DNA from: Peromyscus leucopus
Lineage: Eukaryota; Chordata; Mammalia; Rodentia; Cricetidae
Direction: 5' to 3'
Length of the DNA stretch: 64,000 nucleotides
Assembly (NCBI RefSeq): GCF_004664715.2
Contig: NC_051067.1
Location: 68,404,982-68,468,981, forward strand
Below the pieces are notes generated by a model that ran no database searches, was not told the origin of the DNA, and worked only from the letters and a program-made list of their open reading frames with translations. Both the position numbers and the translations under genes were made by a program. Positions 45,120 to 55,485 of the stretch are shown in pieces. Every line of letters starts with the position of its first letter. Position 1 is the stretch's first letter.

Positions 45120-47599
45120 CCCCAGTTTCCCATATTGCTCATTCACAGCATTTTCCCTGAGTATTAAGTAGAGAATCCTGTGCTGCTGGGTCCCAAGTCA
45201 TCTGCCATTTTCCTTGTCTTACTATAGAATAGAAATTTCTAGGCTATCTTCTGTATCTTCTGAGTTCCAGATGAATACATCCTCTTACCTGCATTGCATC
45301 TCATTGGTTGATATATGCCATTCATCACGTCATTATAGGAGTGTGGTCTGAGAAATACAGTATTATGTGCTTTTGTTACTGTGTGAACAGCATGGAGTCC
45401 AATTACCTGAACAACACTAGCAGTGATACCACTAGGCAGCATAAATCTTAAGAGGCCAGAATTATATAATGCAATTCCCCCATCAACTGAAAAGTATTAT
45501 GTGGTACATATCTGCATTCAAATATGAACTCATCATATTGAATCACCTCATCTCCTCTTGCTTCTTATTATCTTCTTATGTATTCAGCAATGAATAGCAG
45601 TTTCTCTGAACTTTTTTGTTCAGGAAACATGAGCACCCAATAACTCCTTCTCCTTTCAAGTGTACAAATGTCCCCAGTGCCTTCTAGGTGTGACACACAG
45701 ATTGCTGTAATCTGCTCCATAATCATTTTAGAATTCCATATATGAGATGTTGGAGGGAAAGGCTGCTTCATTGGTTATTTATAACCAGAGAAATGATTTG
45801 TTTATTCCAAATGATCTGTAGTTTGAAGTCACATATGTACTTACAAGCATGTCCCCTGGGAAAAGGAGCCACCCATGAACATTACTTCATTAAGGAACCT
45901 GTGAGATGGAGTCCAGAAATATTCTAAAACTTGGCTTCTTAACCTGTCTCCTTTGTCTTGAGTCCCACACTGGGGTGAGAGAGGGCGTTAGATAGAAAGC
46001 GTGTGTGAGAAAATAGCTAAGAAAGAAAGAAGCCGACCACACACCCATACAGTTGGATTTACTGAATGTAAACAGAGAAGGTCCTACCTTGTATCCTGTT
46101 AAGTAATCACATGCCAGAATACTGAAAAATACCTAGAGATTTCCCACATAAAACATTTTAAAATTTTCTCTCTGTAAACTCCATTTCTTTTACTCTAGTT
46201 CAAACCAGTAATATTTTCTCTTGGATACTGCAGTAATATTTTCTACTGTTATTTTTATCAAGTGTTTGAAAGAACTGTCAAGTTCCTCATCTGTGGTCTT
46301 TACTCATTTATGTTTTCTGGTTGGTTACACTGAGCAGAGAATTTCTTCCATAGAATGTCCCCACAATGAAGCTACCAGGTAAGGACAGGGCACAAATGTA
46401 CTGAAGGTCTTGCAAAAGTCATAGTGTTGCGTTCTTGTCATGTGTATGCAAAAGGCAGACTTGCAGACTTAGCTGATGTTATATACCTTGAGGTAATGTT
46501 GCATAAACAATCATTTGAGTCATGAAATCATCTTTAGCATGTAGGGGTAAATGTTTCCTTTGTTGTGAATATATTTCTTTTCCTTTTTTTAAATAATAGT
46601 CTCTTCCTGTCTTCCTGTGTCTTCTCATATCAATTAGTGTTTTCTAGTCCCCATGTTGCCATGGTTTCAGTTATCATTTGGAAAGTGTCCTGAATATTGT
46701 GATTTCCTTGAAGAAATTCTGAAGTGTTTTCCCATTGATGTTAGAGTATAGAGATCCGTAACATGTCACACAAATGCTGCATGTACTTGCCTTGCACCTA
46801 CTTGACCAGCCACGTGGAGCAGCCTTTCTCTGCACTTGGTATGTTTCAGATTACATGTGTTAGTTTTCCAATTTGGATCCTTTGCACAGATTTCTTTTTT
46901 GCCCTTTGGTGGACTCTGATAAATCATTCAGTACATTCATGAAACCTAACATTACCTACCCCTACATTCCTTTCTCTTACCCTCCCCCACAAATTTACAG
47001 TAAGGCTTCTTATTTTTTTTTAAAATATATTCCTTCATTCCTTGAGCTTATACTTCATGGAATTACAGACTCACCGATGTTCATTACATCTCTTGCCATT
47101 CCAATGAGGATAGAGGCAGGGTCTTCCCTTGTGTTCTGGGACAGACTCTAGGAGAGAATACAGTACACACTTGCTTCAGGAAAGGACCTTATGAATAAAT
47201 CATCAAAGAACTGATGAGAGATATTTGTATGTATACAATCAAAATTTCCTAACTAGAAAGAAAAAACATTGGCAATAGGCATTAAAAAATACAACTGAAA
47301 TAGAGTTCTCACCACATATTAACATGCTAAGAGAAGAATTCAGTAGCATTTAATGCTTTTGCATTAGTTTTAATTTACCATCTCTGTCTAGTTCTATTTT
47401 GTTCATTACCTCCTGCCCCACAAAGACATGAATCCTATTATGTACTTGTTTCCTATTTGGCTCTATGGTAGTCATTGATATGATTTGTGTCTTGACATAT
47501 TTTTGTCTGATTGTTTGTTTGCTGTTCTTCTGAATATCTCCATGATACTCCTATCATAGGTAATACATAACATTGTGTAAGGTGTGACCTTTAGAGTTG
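45120..47599. other. Unique sequence, 2.5 kb
   Basis: No young repeat, no microsatellite and no frame with visible homology. Ancient LINE or DNA-element remnants may be present below my detection limit. Confidence 0.4.
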
Positions 47600-47800
47600 A
47601 CCACTCTGATTTGGAATAGTATCTTCAAGGTTCATCTAAGTTGTCACATTTATCTGTACTAAATTTCTTTGAAAGGCTGAATAATATTCCATTGATATGT
47701 AGGTCTATCTCATCTATATTTATTCTACAGCATCTTTATCTTTATCTATATCACCTATGTATGTATTTTTTCAATCTGTGCCACAATTATTTCTTCCATA
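47600..47800 (-). mobile_element. Ancient L1M ORF2 3' fragment, reverse
   Basis: 'gtatcttcaaggttcatcta', 'aaaggctgaataatattcca' and 'ttgatatgtaggtctatctc' are the antisense of the L1M ORF2 carboxy terminus. Confidence 0.65.
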
Positions 47801-49114
47801 AGACTTAACATTAGGACAGATATATTTTCTTAGTTTATTTTGAGTAGCAGTATATCTGTTTACAGTTTACAGAGAATTGAGAGCTATCTAGCCTAAGAAG
47901 CTAAAGTTCCTGTCTGATGCAAAAAATAAGTAAAATTATCAAACATTATATTCTGTGGTTCTTAAAGAAATATGAAAACTCATATTCAATTCATTTAAGC
48001 TTCAAATAGCCAACTTAAATTGGTTTAATGAGTGCTACAGTACTGTAATAACTCTAGGGAAAATATTGGCACACGAATCTCGTTTATTTTCTGTGTTTGT
48101 AAATAAATTTAGAAAACAGCTCTATCCATTTATTCCCATGTTGCCTGTGATATTTTCATATTGCAACAGAATAGAGTAGCTCTGACAGAGACTGATAGCC
48201 CACATAGCAGAAAGTCATCCTATCTGACCCTACATAGAACGAGCTGGCTACCTTGTTCTGGATTACTCAAATGCCCACGGAATTCCCTTTCAGACAGGAT
48301 CTCATTGGCTTGGATTTCTTCCAGAGAAAAGCTCAACACAAATGATATGTTTCTTCTTCTGCTGTGGGAGCTATGGATGAATAATAGTAAAAATAAGAAT
48401 GTAGAATTTTGGTCTGGTGAGAACATCCAAACCATGAGAGCTGCATAACGCTTTGGGGATGATTCCAAAGCATGGGGAGCCAGGAGAATTGAGATTGGCC
48501 ACCATAAATTTTTGAATTAAAAAAATGTGCCCCAAATATGTCCTTGTAAAGTTAAGAATAATGACTTCATATTTGGAGAGAGAAACTAGGTGTTTCTCTG
48601 AATAAAAAGAGCATATTGGGGGTTGGTTATTGAACAATATCTTTGAGTTATCACTTCAATTATCATTGACTCTCACCTCACCTTCTGCTACAATCAGTTT
48701 TGGAGGGAATAGCTATGAAATAAAACTCTTCGACTTTCTGAACCATTTTGTCCAATTAGTTTTCAACACACTGTCTAAATGTCACCATGCTGACATCAGA
48801 GGCAAACAGTCCTCATCTGTTCTTTGACTTGGATAAAATTGCTTTTCTTCCCAATATTATTTTCAAGGTCCTGTTGTTTCAGAAGAAAATGGATTTCAGC
48901 TGAAGGTAGATGACATGATATCTCGGAAGAAACTTGCTTTGGGTCTGCAAGTCTAAGATAGTATAGAAATTGAATTTCTTATCCTGAATTGAGTCTATAA
49001 ATTAATAATAGTTTTCAGAGTCTTTTAACTTCACAAATATATACTCTAAAAGCCCAAAAGACAATAACAGTATTTCCATCAGGCCATAGTGATGATGCAG
49101 TTTCCATTATTTTC
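47801..49114. other. Unique sequence
   Basis: No feature recognised. Three 80-95-codon frames around 48161-48637 overlap on opposite strands without known relatives. Confidence 0.4.
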
Positions 49115-49405
49115 CTTTAGTGTGTATTGTGTGGTGTATGCACATGTATATATGTAAATACATGCCTGTGTTCACATGGAAGCCAGGGGAAGATGTCAGG
49201 TGTCCTGCTCTGTCATTTCTCTGCCTTATTCCTTTGAGACAGGGGATCACACTGAACATGGGGCTAGGCTGGCAGTTGGTAAGACCAAGCAACCTTCCTG
49301 TCTCAGTCCCTGACAGTGCTGGGGTTATAAACCCAAGCTGTCATGCCTCAAAGTTTTTGAATGTGGCTGCTTGGGACTGAACTCAGGTTCCTATGTTTTT
49401 GCAGC
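49115..49405 (-). mobile_element. B3 SINE, long form, reverse
   Basis: 'catggaagccaggggaagat', 'gtcaggtgtcctgctctgtc', 'ttcctttgagacaggggatc', 'tgacagtgctggggttataa' and 'gggactgaactcaggttcct' follow a reverse B3 element with its internal 7SL-like segment. Confidence 0.75.

Positions 49406-49408
<3 letters not shown>

Positions 49409-49448
<40 letters not shown>
49409..49448. repeat. (TC)n microsatellite
   Basis: Uninterrupted TC dinucleotides, 20 units, at the B3/L1 boundary. Confidence 0.97.
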
Positions 49449-49452
<4 letters not shown>

Positions 49453-50010
49453 AGATTCTTTTCTCAAGTAGTATATCCTGATTACAGTTTTCCCTTTCTC
49501 TATTCCTTTCAGTTCCTTCCCACCTCTCCTCGCATCCAGATCTATGCCCTTTCTGCCTCTCATTAGAAAAGAACAGGCTTCAAGAAGATAACAACCAAAC
49601 ATGACAAAATAAAATATAAGATGAAGCAAAAACTTTCACATTGGAGTTGGACATGACAAACCAACAGGAGGATGAATCCTAAGAGCAGACAAATGTGTCA
49701 GAGATCTCTTGTTCTCACAGTCAGGAGTCCCATAAAAATACTGAGCTGATAGCTATGATATATATGCAAAGAACCCGGTGCTTGCCTCTTCAGTCTCTGA
49801 GCACGTATTCACCTTGCTTAGTTGATTCAGAGGGCCTTGTTCTTCTGTTTTTTTTTCCATGTCCTCTGACTCTTCCAATCTTTACACCTCCTCTTCTGTA
49901 GGGTTCTCTGAGCTCTTAGGGAAGGGATTTGATGGAGACCTTCCACTTAAACTCTTTCTCTGCATAATGTCTGGCTGTGGGTCTCTGCATCTGTTCCCAT
50001 CTCAGCAAGT
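49449..50010 (-). mobile_element. LINE-1 3' UTR fragment, reverse
   Basis: 'tatcctgattacagttttcc', 'ctcattagaaaagaacaggc', 'aggagtcccataaaaatact' and 'atgatatatatgcaaagaac' follow an old rodent L1 3' UTR antisense, the same class as 13440-14930. ORF2 is missing. Confidence 0.78.
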
Positions 50011-50265
50011 AATTTTACCCACTAAGCCATATACCTGGACCCAGGATGTTGTTTTCAAACAGGCTGATTCAGTTGCATTGTTTGTTTTTCAGGGTTCCAG
50101 GATTAGAAAAAAATAACACTATTCAGTTCTTTGCTTATTTTTTTTTCTGTGTAAGCAACTAGAGCAATTGTAGGCAAACTTTTGCTTTGCCCGAGATGAT
50201 TACACAGTCTGAATTTCTTATGATTCTCTCATCTGGTTGCTCCTTTTAAAAATGTTTCTTGGTCC

Positions 50266-50604
50266 CTGTAGTCGTTTGAATCAGAACTGCCCCCCACAAA
50301 GGTTCATATATTTGAATTCTTGGTCTCCTGGTGGTGGTGTCCATTTAGGGAGGTCCTGGAATGGAAGTGTGTCACTGGGCATGGGCTTTGGAGCTCACAG
50401 CCTCTCCTCACTCCCCCTTTGGTTCCTCTGCTTTCTGTGTGTGTTGTTGGAGATGTGTTTGCTCAGCTTCTGGCTCCGACTGCTGCTGCCATGCTTCCTT
50501 CCCTCTCCAGAATGGACTCTCCTGAAATCATAGCACAACGAAAACCTTTCTTCCATAAGTTGCTTTGGTCACGGAATTGAATCACAGCAACAAAAAGTAA
50601 CCAG
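50266..50604 (+). mobile_element. Rodent MaLR LTR
   Basis: Sense order from 'tagtcgtttgaatcagaact', 'gaagtgtgtcactgggcatg' and 'gggctttggagctcacagcc' to 'aagttgctttggtcacggaa' and 'cacagcaacaaaaagtaacc'. The same family as 15200-15569, in the other orientation. Confidence 0.7.
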
Positions 50605-52477
50605 TCTCTTTATTAAAAACTGGAAAATAAGGAAAAATTAAATTATATTTATTGCTATTACTAAGACTACTTAAGAAAAACAGATTGGAAGGTTACTGTG
50701 CCTATGCTATCAGAGTTTTTAGAAAGACATTTTCAGGTTTTTAGAGGCTGATATGTTACAATGAAGGTGAATTTACAAAAGGCATACTTTAGTTTTCCTA
50801 ATAAACAATTCAAAATGACATTTGCCACTTTTTAAAATTCATAAGACAATTGTTCTTAAACTCAAAAAATTAAAATGTGTTGTCTCTGAAGATTAGTGTT
50901 AATGGACTTAGAAATGATCCATTGATAATGGGTTTATACTATGTGGCATGCATAGGTAATTTCTGTTTCCTTGGACTCAGGCTGAGTTCCTGTGGCTGCA
51001 GAATTCCCTGTCTTAAATCACTTCCTTCCTGTTACGTAGGGTTGATTTTCTCAGTGAAGAAACAATTGTCCCTCTTTCTAGAGTCAGTTTAACCTCCCCA
51101 GCCAATACCTAATGTTTTTCACAGTGGGAATATAAGATTTTTCTGATTAATTTTTATATTTCATCTCGGTAATTCACGATTTTATGATCAACAGTATTGG
51201 GATTCATAGGAGTATATGTTTTAAGTGTTATTTCACACAATAATATTTCACTTGCAATCAATAGAAACTAATCTGGAAAACCTAAAAAATTGGGACATTC
51301 ATGGGAAGGATAACGGGTATGAAAGAGTTCACAGACTAATGAAAAGTTTCGACACCAGGGCTTGGCGAGGGATGGAGGCTGCAATGGCTAGGTGGGTGGA
51401 GCATCTGTTCATCAGATGAAGTAGCACCAGACCCTGCTTTGCCTCGGCTGGAATGAATAAGCTTTGTCTGGTCCAGTCTTCAGAACACTGCTAAGTTCAC
51501 AGTCTGGGATGGAATCTCGATTACGCCTTGGATTCACAGTCTCACCCGTAGGTTACAGGAGAGAGTGATTCAGTGTTTTAAAATCCCTTTTTGACTATCT
51601 CCAAACAGTAGAAGTTAATTCTGTAATGAAAAGTAAGTTGCTTTTGTTAAGAATAGAGAATGATTGTAACTGGGGGAAGACTTAGTATAGATCCGCTTTA
51701 GACTCTGTAGTTGTAAAAACAGTGCAGTTTTTTTTTTCAACTTACTTCCACCTTTAAACTTTGGTATTTTTGTTAGATTTTTGTAATTTGGTTAATTTTA
51801 TTGATTTTTAAGATTATATGACTTGATACTTCTCACATTTACATCTTTGGAAATATGAGAAATATTGTATGATTACAGTTGCTATAAGAATGAATATGAA
51901 GGCTTGTGTTAATTGTTTTTAAATTATACTTAAAATTAAATATTTCAGGGACTATTCTAATACAAAATGACATTTTTTAAATGTCTAGATTTTCATTTTA
52001 TTTTTATCTAAGAAGAAGTTGCAGCTAAATTAATAATTTCACAGTTGAAACTGTGAAAATTTCAAACCAAACTGCAATTACCATGTTGAAACGCCCCCAA
52101 AATATCATCCTTGCTTTCAGATGTTGCTCCATTAACTTCCTGGAAGTATCTTTAGTATCACTATTGCTGTTCAGGGCTTGGACAGCTCCTGCTCTCCACA
52201 CACTTGCTTCTAACATGGCTGGTCTATGTCCTTAGCATTGTTAACTGCTTGCTGAGATAGCTTCAATTTCAGTGTCCACAAAAACCTGTGCAGGTATCTG
52301 CAATCTTCTCTCTTTGTGAGGACAGAGGGGATGCCCTTAGATTTCTGATAAGTGATGCTAGAACCCTCTCTAGTTTTCTTAAGAACACAGTTTAGATAGA
52401 GCCTCCCACTTCTTTCCTTTTTTTTTTTTTTTCTATCAACTTTGCCACTGGCTTTTCTTCTTCTTTTTTTTTTTTTA
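50605..52477. other. Unique sequence, 1.9 kb
   Basis: No repeat recognised apart from T runs near 52420-52435 and 52464-52477. No credible frame. Confidence 0.4.
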
Positions 52478-52620
52478 GCTGGATCTTGGGGGAGATTGAT
52501 TCCCAATTTTCTAAGAAAGCGCCATATTGATTTCCAAAGTGGTTGTACAAGCTTGCATTCCCACCAGCAATGGAGGAGAGTTCCCCTAGTTCCACATCCT
52601 CTCCAGCATAAAGTGTCTTC
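52478..52620 (-). mobile_element. LINE-1 ORF2 carboxy-terminal fragment
   Basis: 'gggggagattgattcccaat', 'tttccaaagtggttgtacaa' and 'gcattcccaccagcaatgga' are the antisense of the L1 ORF2 end. It belongs to an element older than, and broken by or adjacent to, the L1 at 52621-55485. Confidence 0.75.
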
Positions 52621-53002
52621 AGTTTTTTTTTAAATTGCTTTCTTAATTTAATTTTTTTATTAAGGAATTTTTTATTCATTTTACATACCAACCACAGATC
52701 CCCCTCTCTTCCCTCCTCCCACCCCTCCAGTCACCTCCCCTGCAACCTACTCCCCATTCCCTCTTCCAACAAGTTATGGCCTCCCATGGGGAGTCAGCAG
52801 AGCCTGGTACATTCAGCAGAGGCAGGTCCAAGCCCCTCCCCCTGCATCAAAGCTGCACAAGGTGTCCTACTATAGGTAATGGGCTCCAAAAAGCCAGCTC
52901 ATGTACCAGGGATGGAACCTGATCAAACTGCCAGAGGGATCCTTAAGCAGATCAAGCTATACAACTGTCTTACTATGCAGAGGGCCTAGTCCAGTCACAT
53001 GG
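52621..53002 (-). mobile_element. LINE-1 3' UTR of an internally deleted element
   Basis: Starts with a T/A-rich stretch (the complement of a poly(A) end), then 'ccacccctccagtcacctcc', 'caaaaagccagctcatgtac' and 'agagggcctagtccagtcac', the same 3' UTR type as the twin-primed copy at 24961-25782. It runs directly into ORF2 amino-terminal sequence. Confidence 0.82.
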
Positions 53003-53790
53003 ACTAGTTTGGGTATGTTGTAATTTCATTTTCATTGAATTCTAGGAAGTCTTTAATTTCTTTATTTCTTCATTGGCCCATTGGTGAGTCAGTTGAGCAT
53101 TGTTCAGTTTCCATGAGATTGTAAGCTTTCTGTATTTCTTGTTGTTGTCTGACAAAATACAGGAGGTTATTCCATTTTTTTGGTAGCTTTTGATATTTGC
53201 TTGTGACCAAGTATGTGGTCGGATTTTAGAGAAGATTCCATGGGGTGCTGAGAAGAAGGTATATTCTTTTCTGTTAGGGTGGAATATTCTGTAGCTATCT
53301 ATTAAGTCCATTTGATTTATAACATCTGTTAGATCCCTTATTTATCCATTAAGTTTCTATCTGGCAAATCTGTCCATTGGTCAGAGTGGAGTGTTGAAGT
53401 CTCCTACTACTAGTGTGTGGGGTTTGAGGTGTGATTTAAGCTTTAGTAATGTTTCTTTTACATATGTGGGTGCCCTTATCTTTGGGGAATAAATGTTCAG
53501 AATTGAGACTTCATCTTGGTGGATTTTTCCTGTGATGAATATGTAATGTCCTTCCTGATCTCTTTTGATTGATTTTAGTTTGAAGTCTATTTTGTTAGAT
53601 ATTAGGATAGCTACACCAGCTTGCTTCTTAAGTCCATTTGATTGGAAAGTATTTCCTAGCCTTTTACTCTGGGGTAGTGTATGTCTTGGAAGTTGAGGTG
53701 TGTTTCTTGTATGCAGCAGAAAGCTGGATTCTTTGTCTTTTTATGGGTGAACTGAGTCCATTGATATTAAGGGATATTAATGACCAGTGA
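53003..53790 (-). pseudogene. LINE-1 ORF2 amino-terminal (endonuclease) remnant
   Basis: Minus-strand translation gives the later part of the L1 endonuclease domain. Readable phrases include MDLIDSYRIFHP and EYTFFSAPHGIFSKI (about 53200-53311) and a WKLNN motif. The reading is open for about 89 codons at 53042-53311 and broken elsewhere. RT and the cysteine-rich carboxy-terminal domain are missing because the sequence passes straight into the 3' UTR at 53003. The element is dead. Confidence 0.8.
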
Positions 53791-53861
53791 TAGTTGATTC
53801 CTGTTATCTTTTGGTGGCAGTGTGTGTGGATTTTACTTCTTTGGAATTTGCAGCTGTGGGG

Positions 53862-54907
53862 TTATCTATTGCCTGTGTTTTCATGTGTGCATCTAACTTC
53901 CTTAGATTGGAGTTTTCCTTCAAGTGCTTTCTGTAGGGCTGGATTTGCGGATAGGCATAGTTTAAATCTGGTCTTGTCTTGGAATGTCTCATTCACTCCA
54001 TCTCTGGTTATTGAAAGTTTTTCTAGGTATAGTAGTCTGGGTTGGCATCCATGATCTCTTAATGTCTGCATTATGTCTGTCCAGTTCCTTCTGGCTTTCA
54101 GAGTCTCCATTGAGAAGTAGGGTGTTATTCTGATGGGTCTGCCTTTGTAAGTCACTTGGTCTTTTTCCTTTGCTGCTCTTAATATTCTTTCTTTATTCTG
54201 TATGTTTAGTGGTTTAATTATTATATGGTGAGGGGACTTTTTGGGGGGAGTCTAGTCTATTTGGTGTTCTATAAGCTTCTTGTATCTTCATAGGTATTTC
54301 TTTCTTTAAGTTGGGAATGTTTTCTTCTATGATTTTGTTGAATATATTTTCTGTGCTTTTGAGTTGGTACTCTCCTTCTTCTACTTATTCTTAGGTTTGG
54401 CCTTTTCATGGTATCCTAGATTTACTGGATGTTTTGTGTCATGACTTTTTTGGTTTTAGTGTTTTCTTTGACTGACAAATCTATTTCCTCTATTGTATCA
54501 TCCATGCCCAAAATTCTCTCCTCCATCTCTTGTACTCTGTTGGTTGTACTTGCATTTGTAGTTCCTGTTTGTTTACACAGAATTTCTATTTCCAGCATTC
54601 CCTCAGTTTTTGTCTTCATTGATTCTATTTCAATTTTTCAGGTCTTGAACTGTTTCCTTCACCTGTTTAATTGCTTTTTCTTGGTGTTCTTAGCTTTCTT
54701 CAAGGGATTTATCCATTTTTTGTTTGTCTTTTCCTCAATTTCTTTAATGGAATTTTTCATTTCCTCTTTAAAGACTTCTGTCATCTTTGTAAAGTTATTT
54801 TTAAGGTTGCTTTCTTCTGCTTCTTCTATGTTGTGATGTTCAGGTCTTGCTGTTGTAGGTTCTGGTGGTGCCATCCTGCTCTTTATGCTGTTGTATGTAT
54901 TTTCCAC
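53862..54907 (-). pseudogene. LINE-1 ORF1 remnant
   Basis: The length from the methionine at 54907 to the stop near 53862 is close to that of a complete L1 ORF1 protein, an RNA-binding trimeric chaperone. Three open pieces lie in different frames: the amino end and coiled coil (54659-54907, acidic/lysine-rich heptads), the coiled-coil to RRM junction (54422-54619, with NRVQEMEERI), and the carboxy-terminal domain (53862-54155, with TYKGRPIRITP and CQPRLLY). Frameshifts and stops separate the pieces, so no ORF1 protein can be made. Confidence 0.85.
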
Positions 54908-55485
54908 TGGTGTCTACCCATCTCTTCTTTCAAAAGGTGCAAGAGGTGCCTGTGTTTAGCAAGCTGCTCTTGGTCCAATCTGTGCTCACGGTGTCTGTGT
55001 CTCAGAGGGCCACTCTTGAGCCAGTTGTATATCTGGTCTAATTGGAGCGGGCAGATTCTGTGTTTCAGAGAGCTGCTCTTGGTCCAATCTGAGCTGGTGG
55101 TTCTCTGTCTTAGGGAACTGCTCTTGGTCCAGTCAGGGTTGGTGGATTTTGTGTCTCAAGAAGCCACTGAGGTTGCAGGGGAATTGGTGGATTTGGGGTA
55201 GGGAGTGGGTCTTGTAGATTGCAGGGTCCAATGGGGGTGTTGGTAGAGAAGCCTGCTCAAAGGAGTCTTCCCTGCTGGCTGGCAACTTGGGCAGCAAGGG
55301 GTGGGGGTTCCTGGGCATGGGTTGTGTCCGCCAACTTGTCTTTCATTGATTTCAGTTGCTGCTGCCAGCTGGGTTTGTTGAGCTGTTGCTTGTGTGAAAT
55401 CATGATCCTTGACTTCTTGTACTCATTCATCACTATCTGGTTCTGTTCCACACTTGTGTGGAGAACCCAGAACCAAGATCCTGAC
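54908..55485 (-). mobile_element. LINE-1 5' UTR with tandem repeat units
   Basis: It lies directly upstream (in element sense) of ORF1. A phrase based on 'ctgctcttggtcc' recurs at about 54963, 55009 (diverged), 55072 and 55118, with a weaker copy near 55160. Spacings are roughly 46, 63, 46 and 43 bp. Tandem 5' units are a known form of rodent L1 promoter. The outer boundary near 55485 is approximate, and no TSD was found. Confidence 0.65.

Noticed and set aside
54429..55201. Plus-strand frames of 135 and 176 codons, the longest in the window
   Set aside because: They lie antisense to LINE-1 ORF1 and the 5' UTR. The Phe/Leu/Ser/Cys-rich composition is the antisense of a lysine/glutamate-rich coiled coil.
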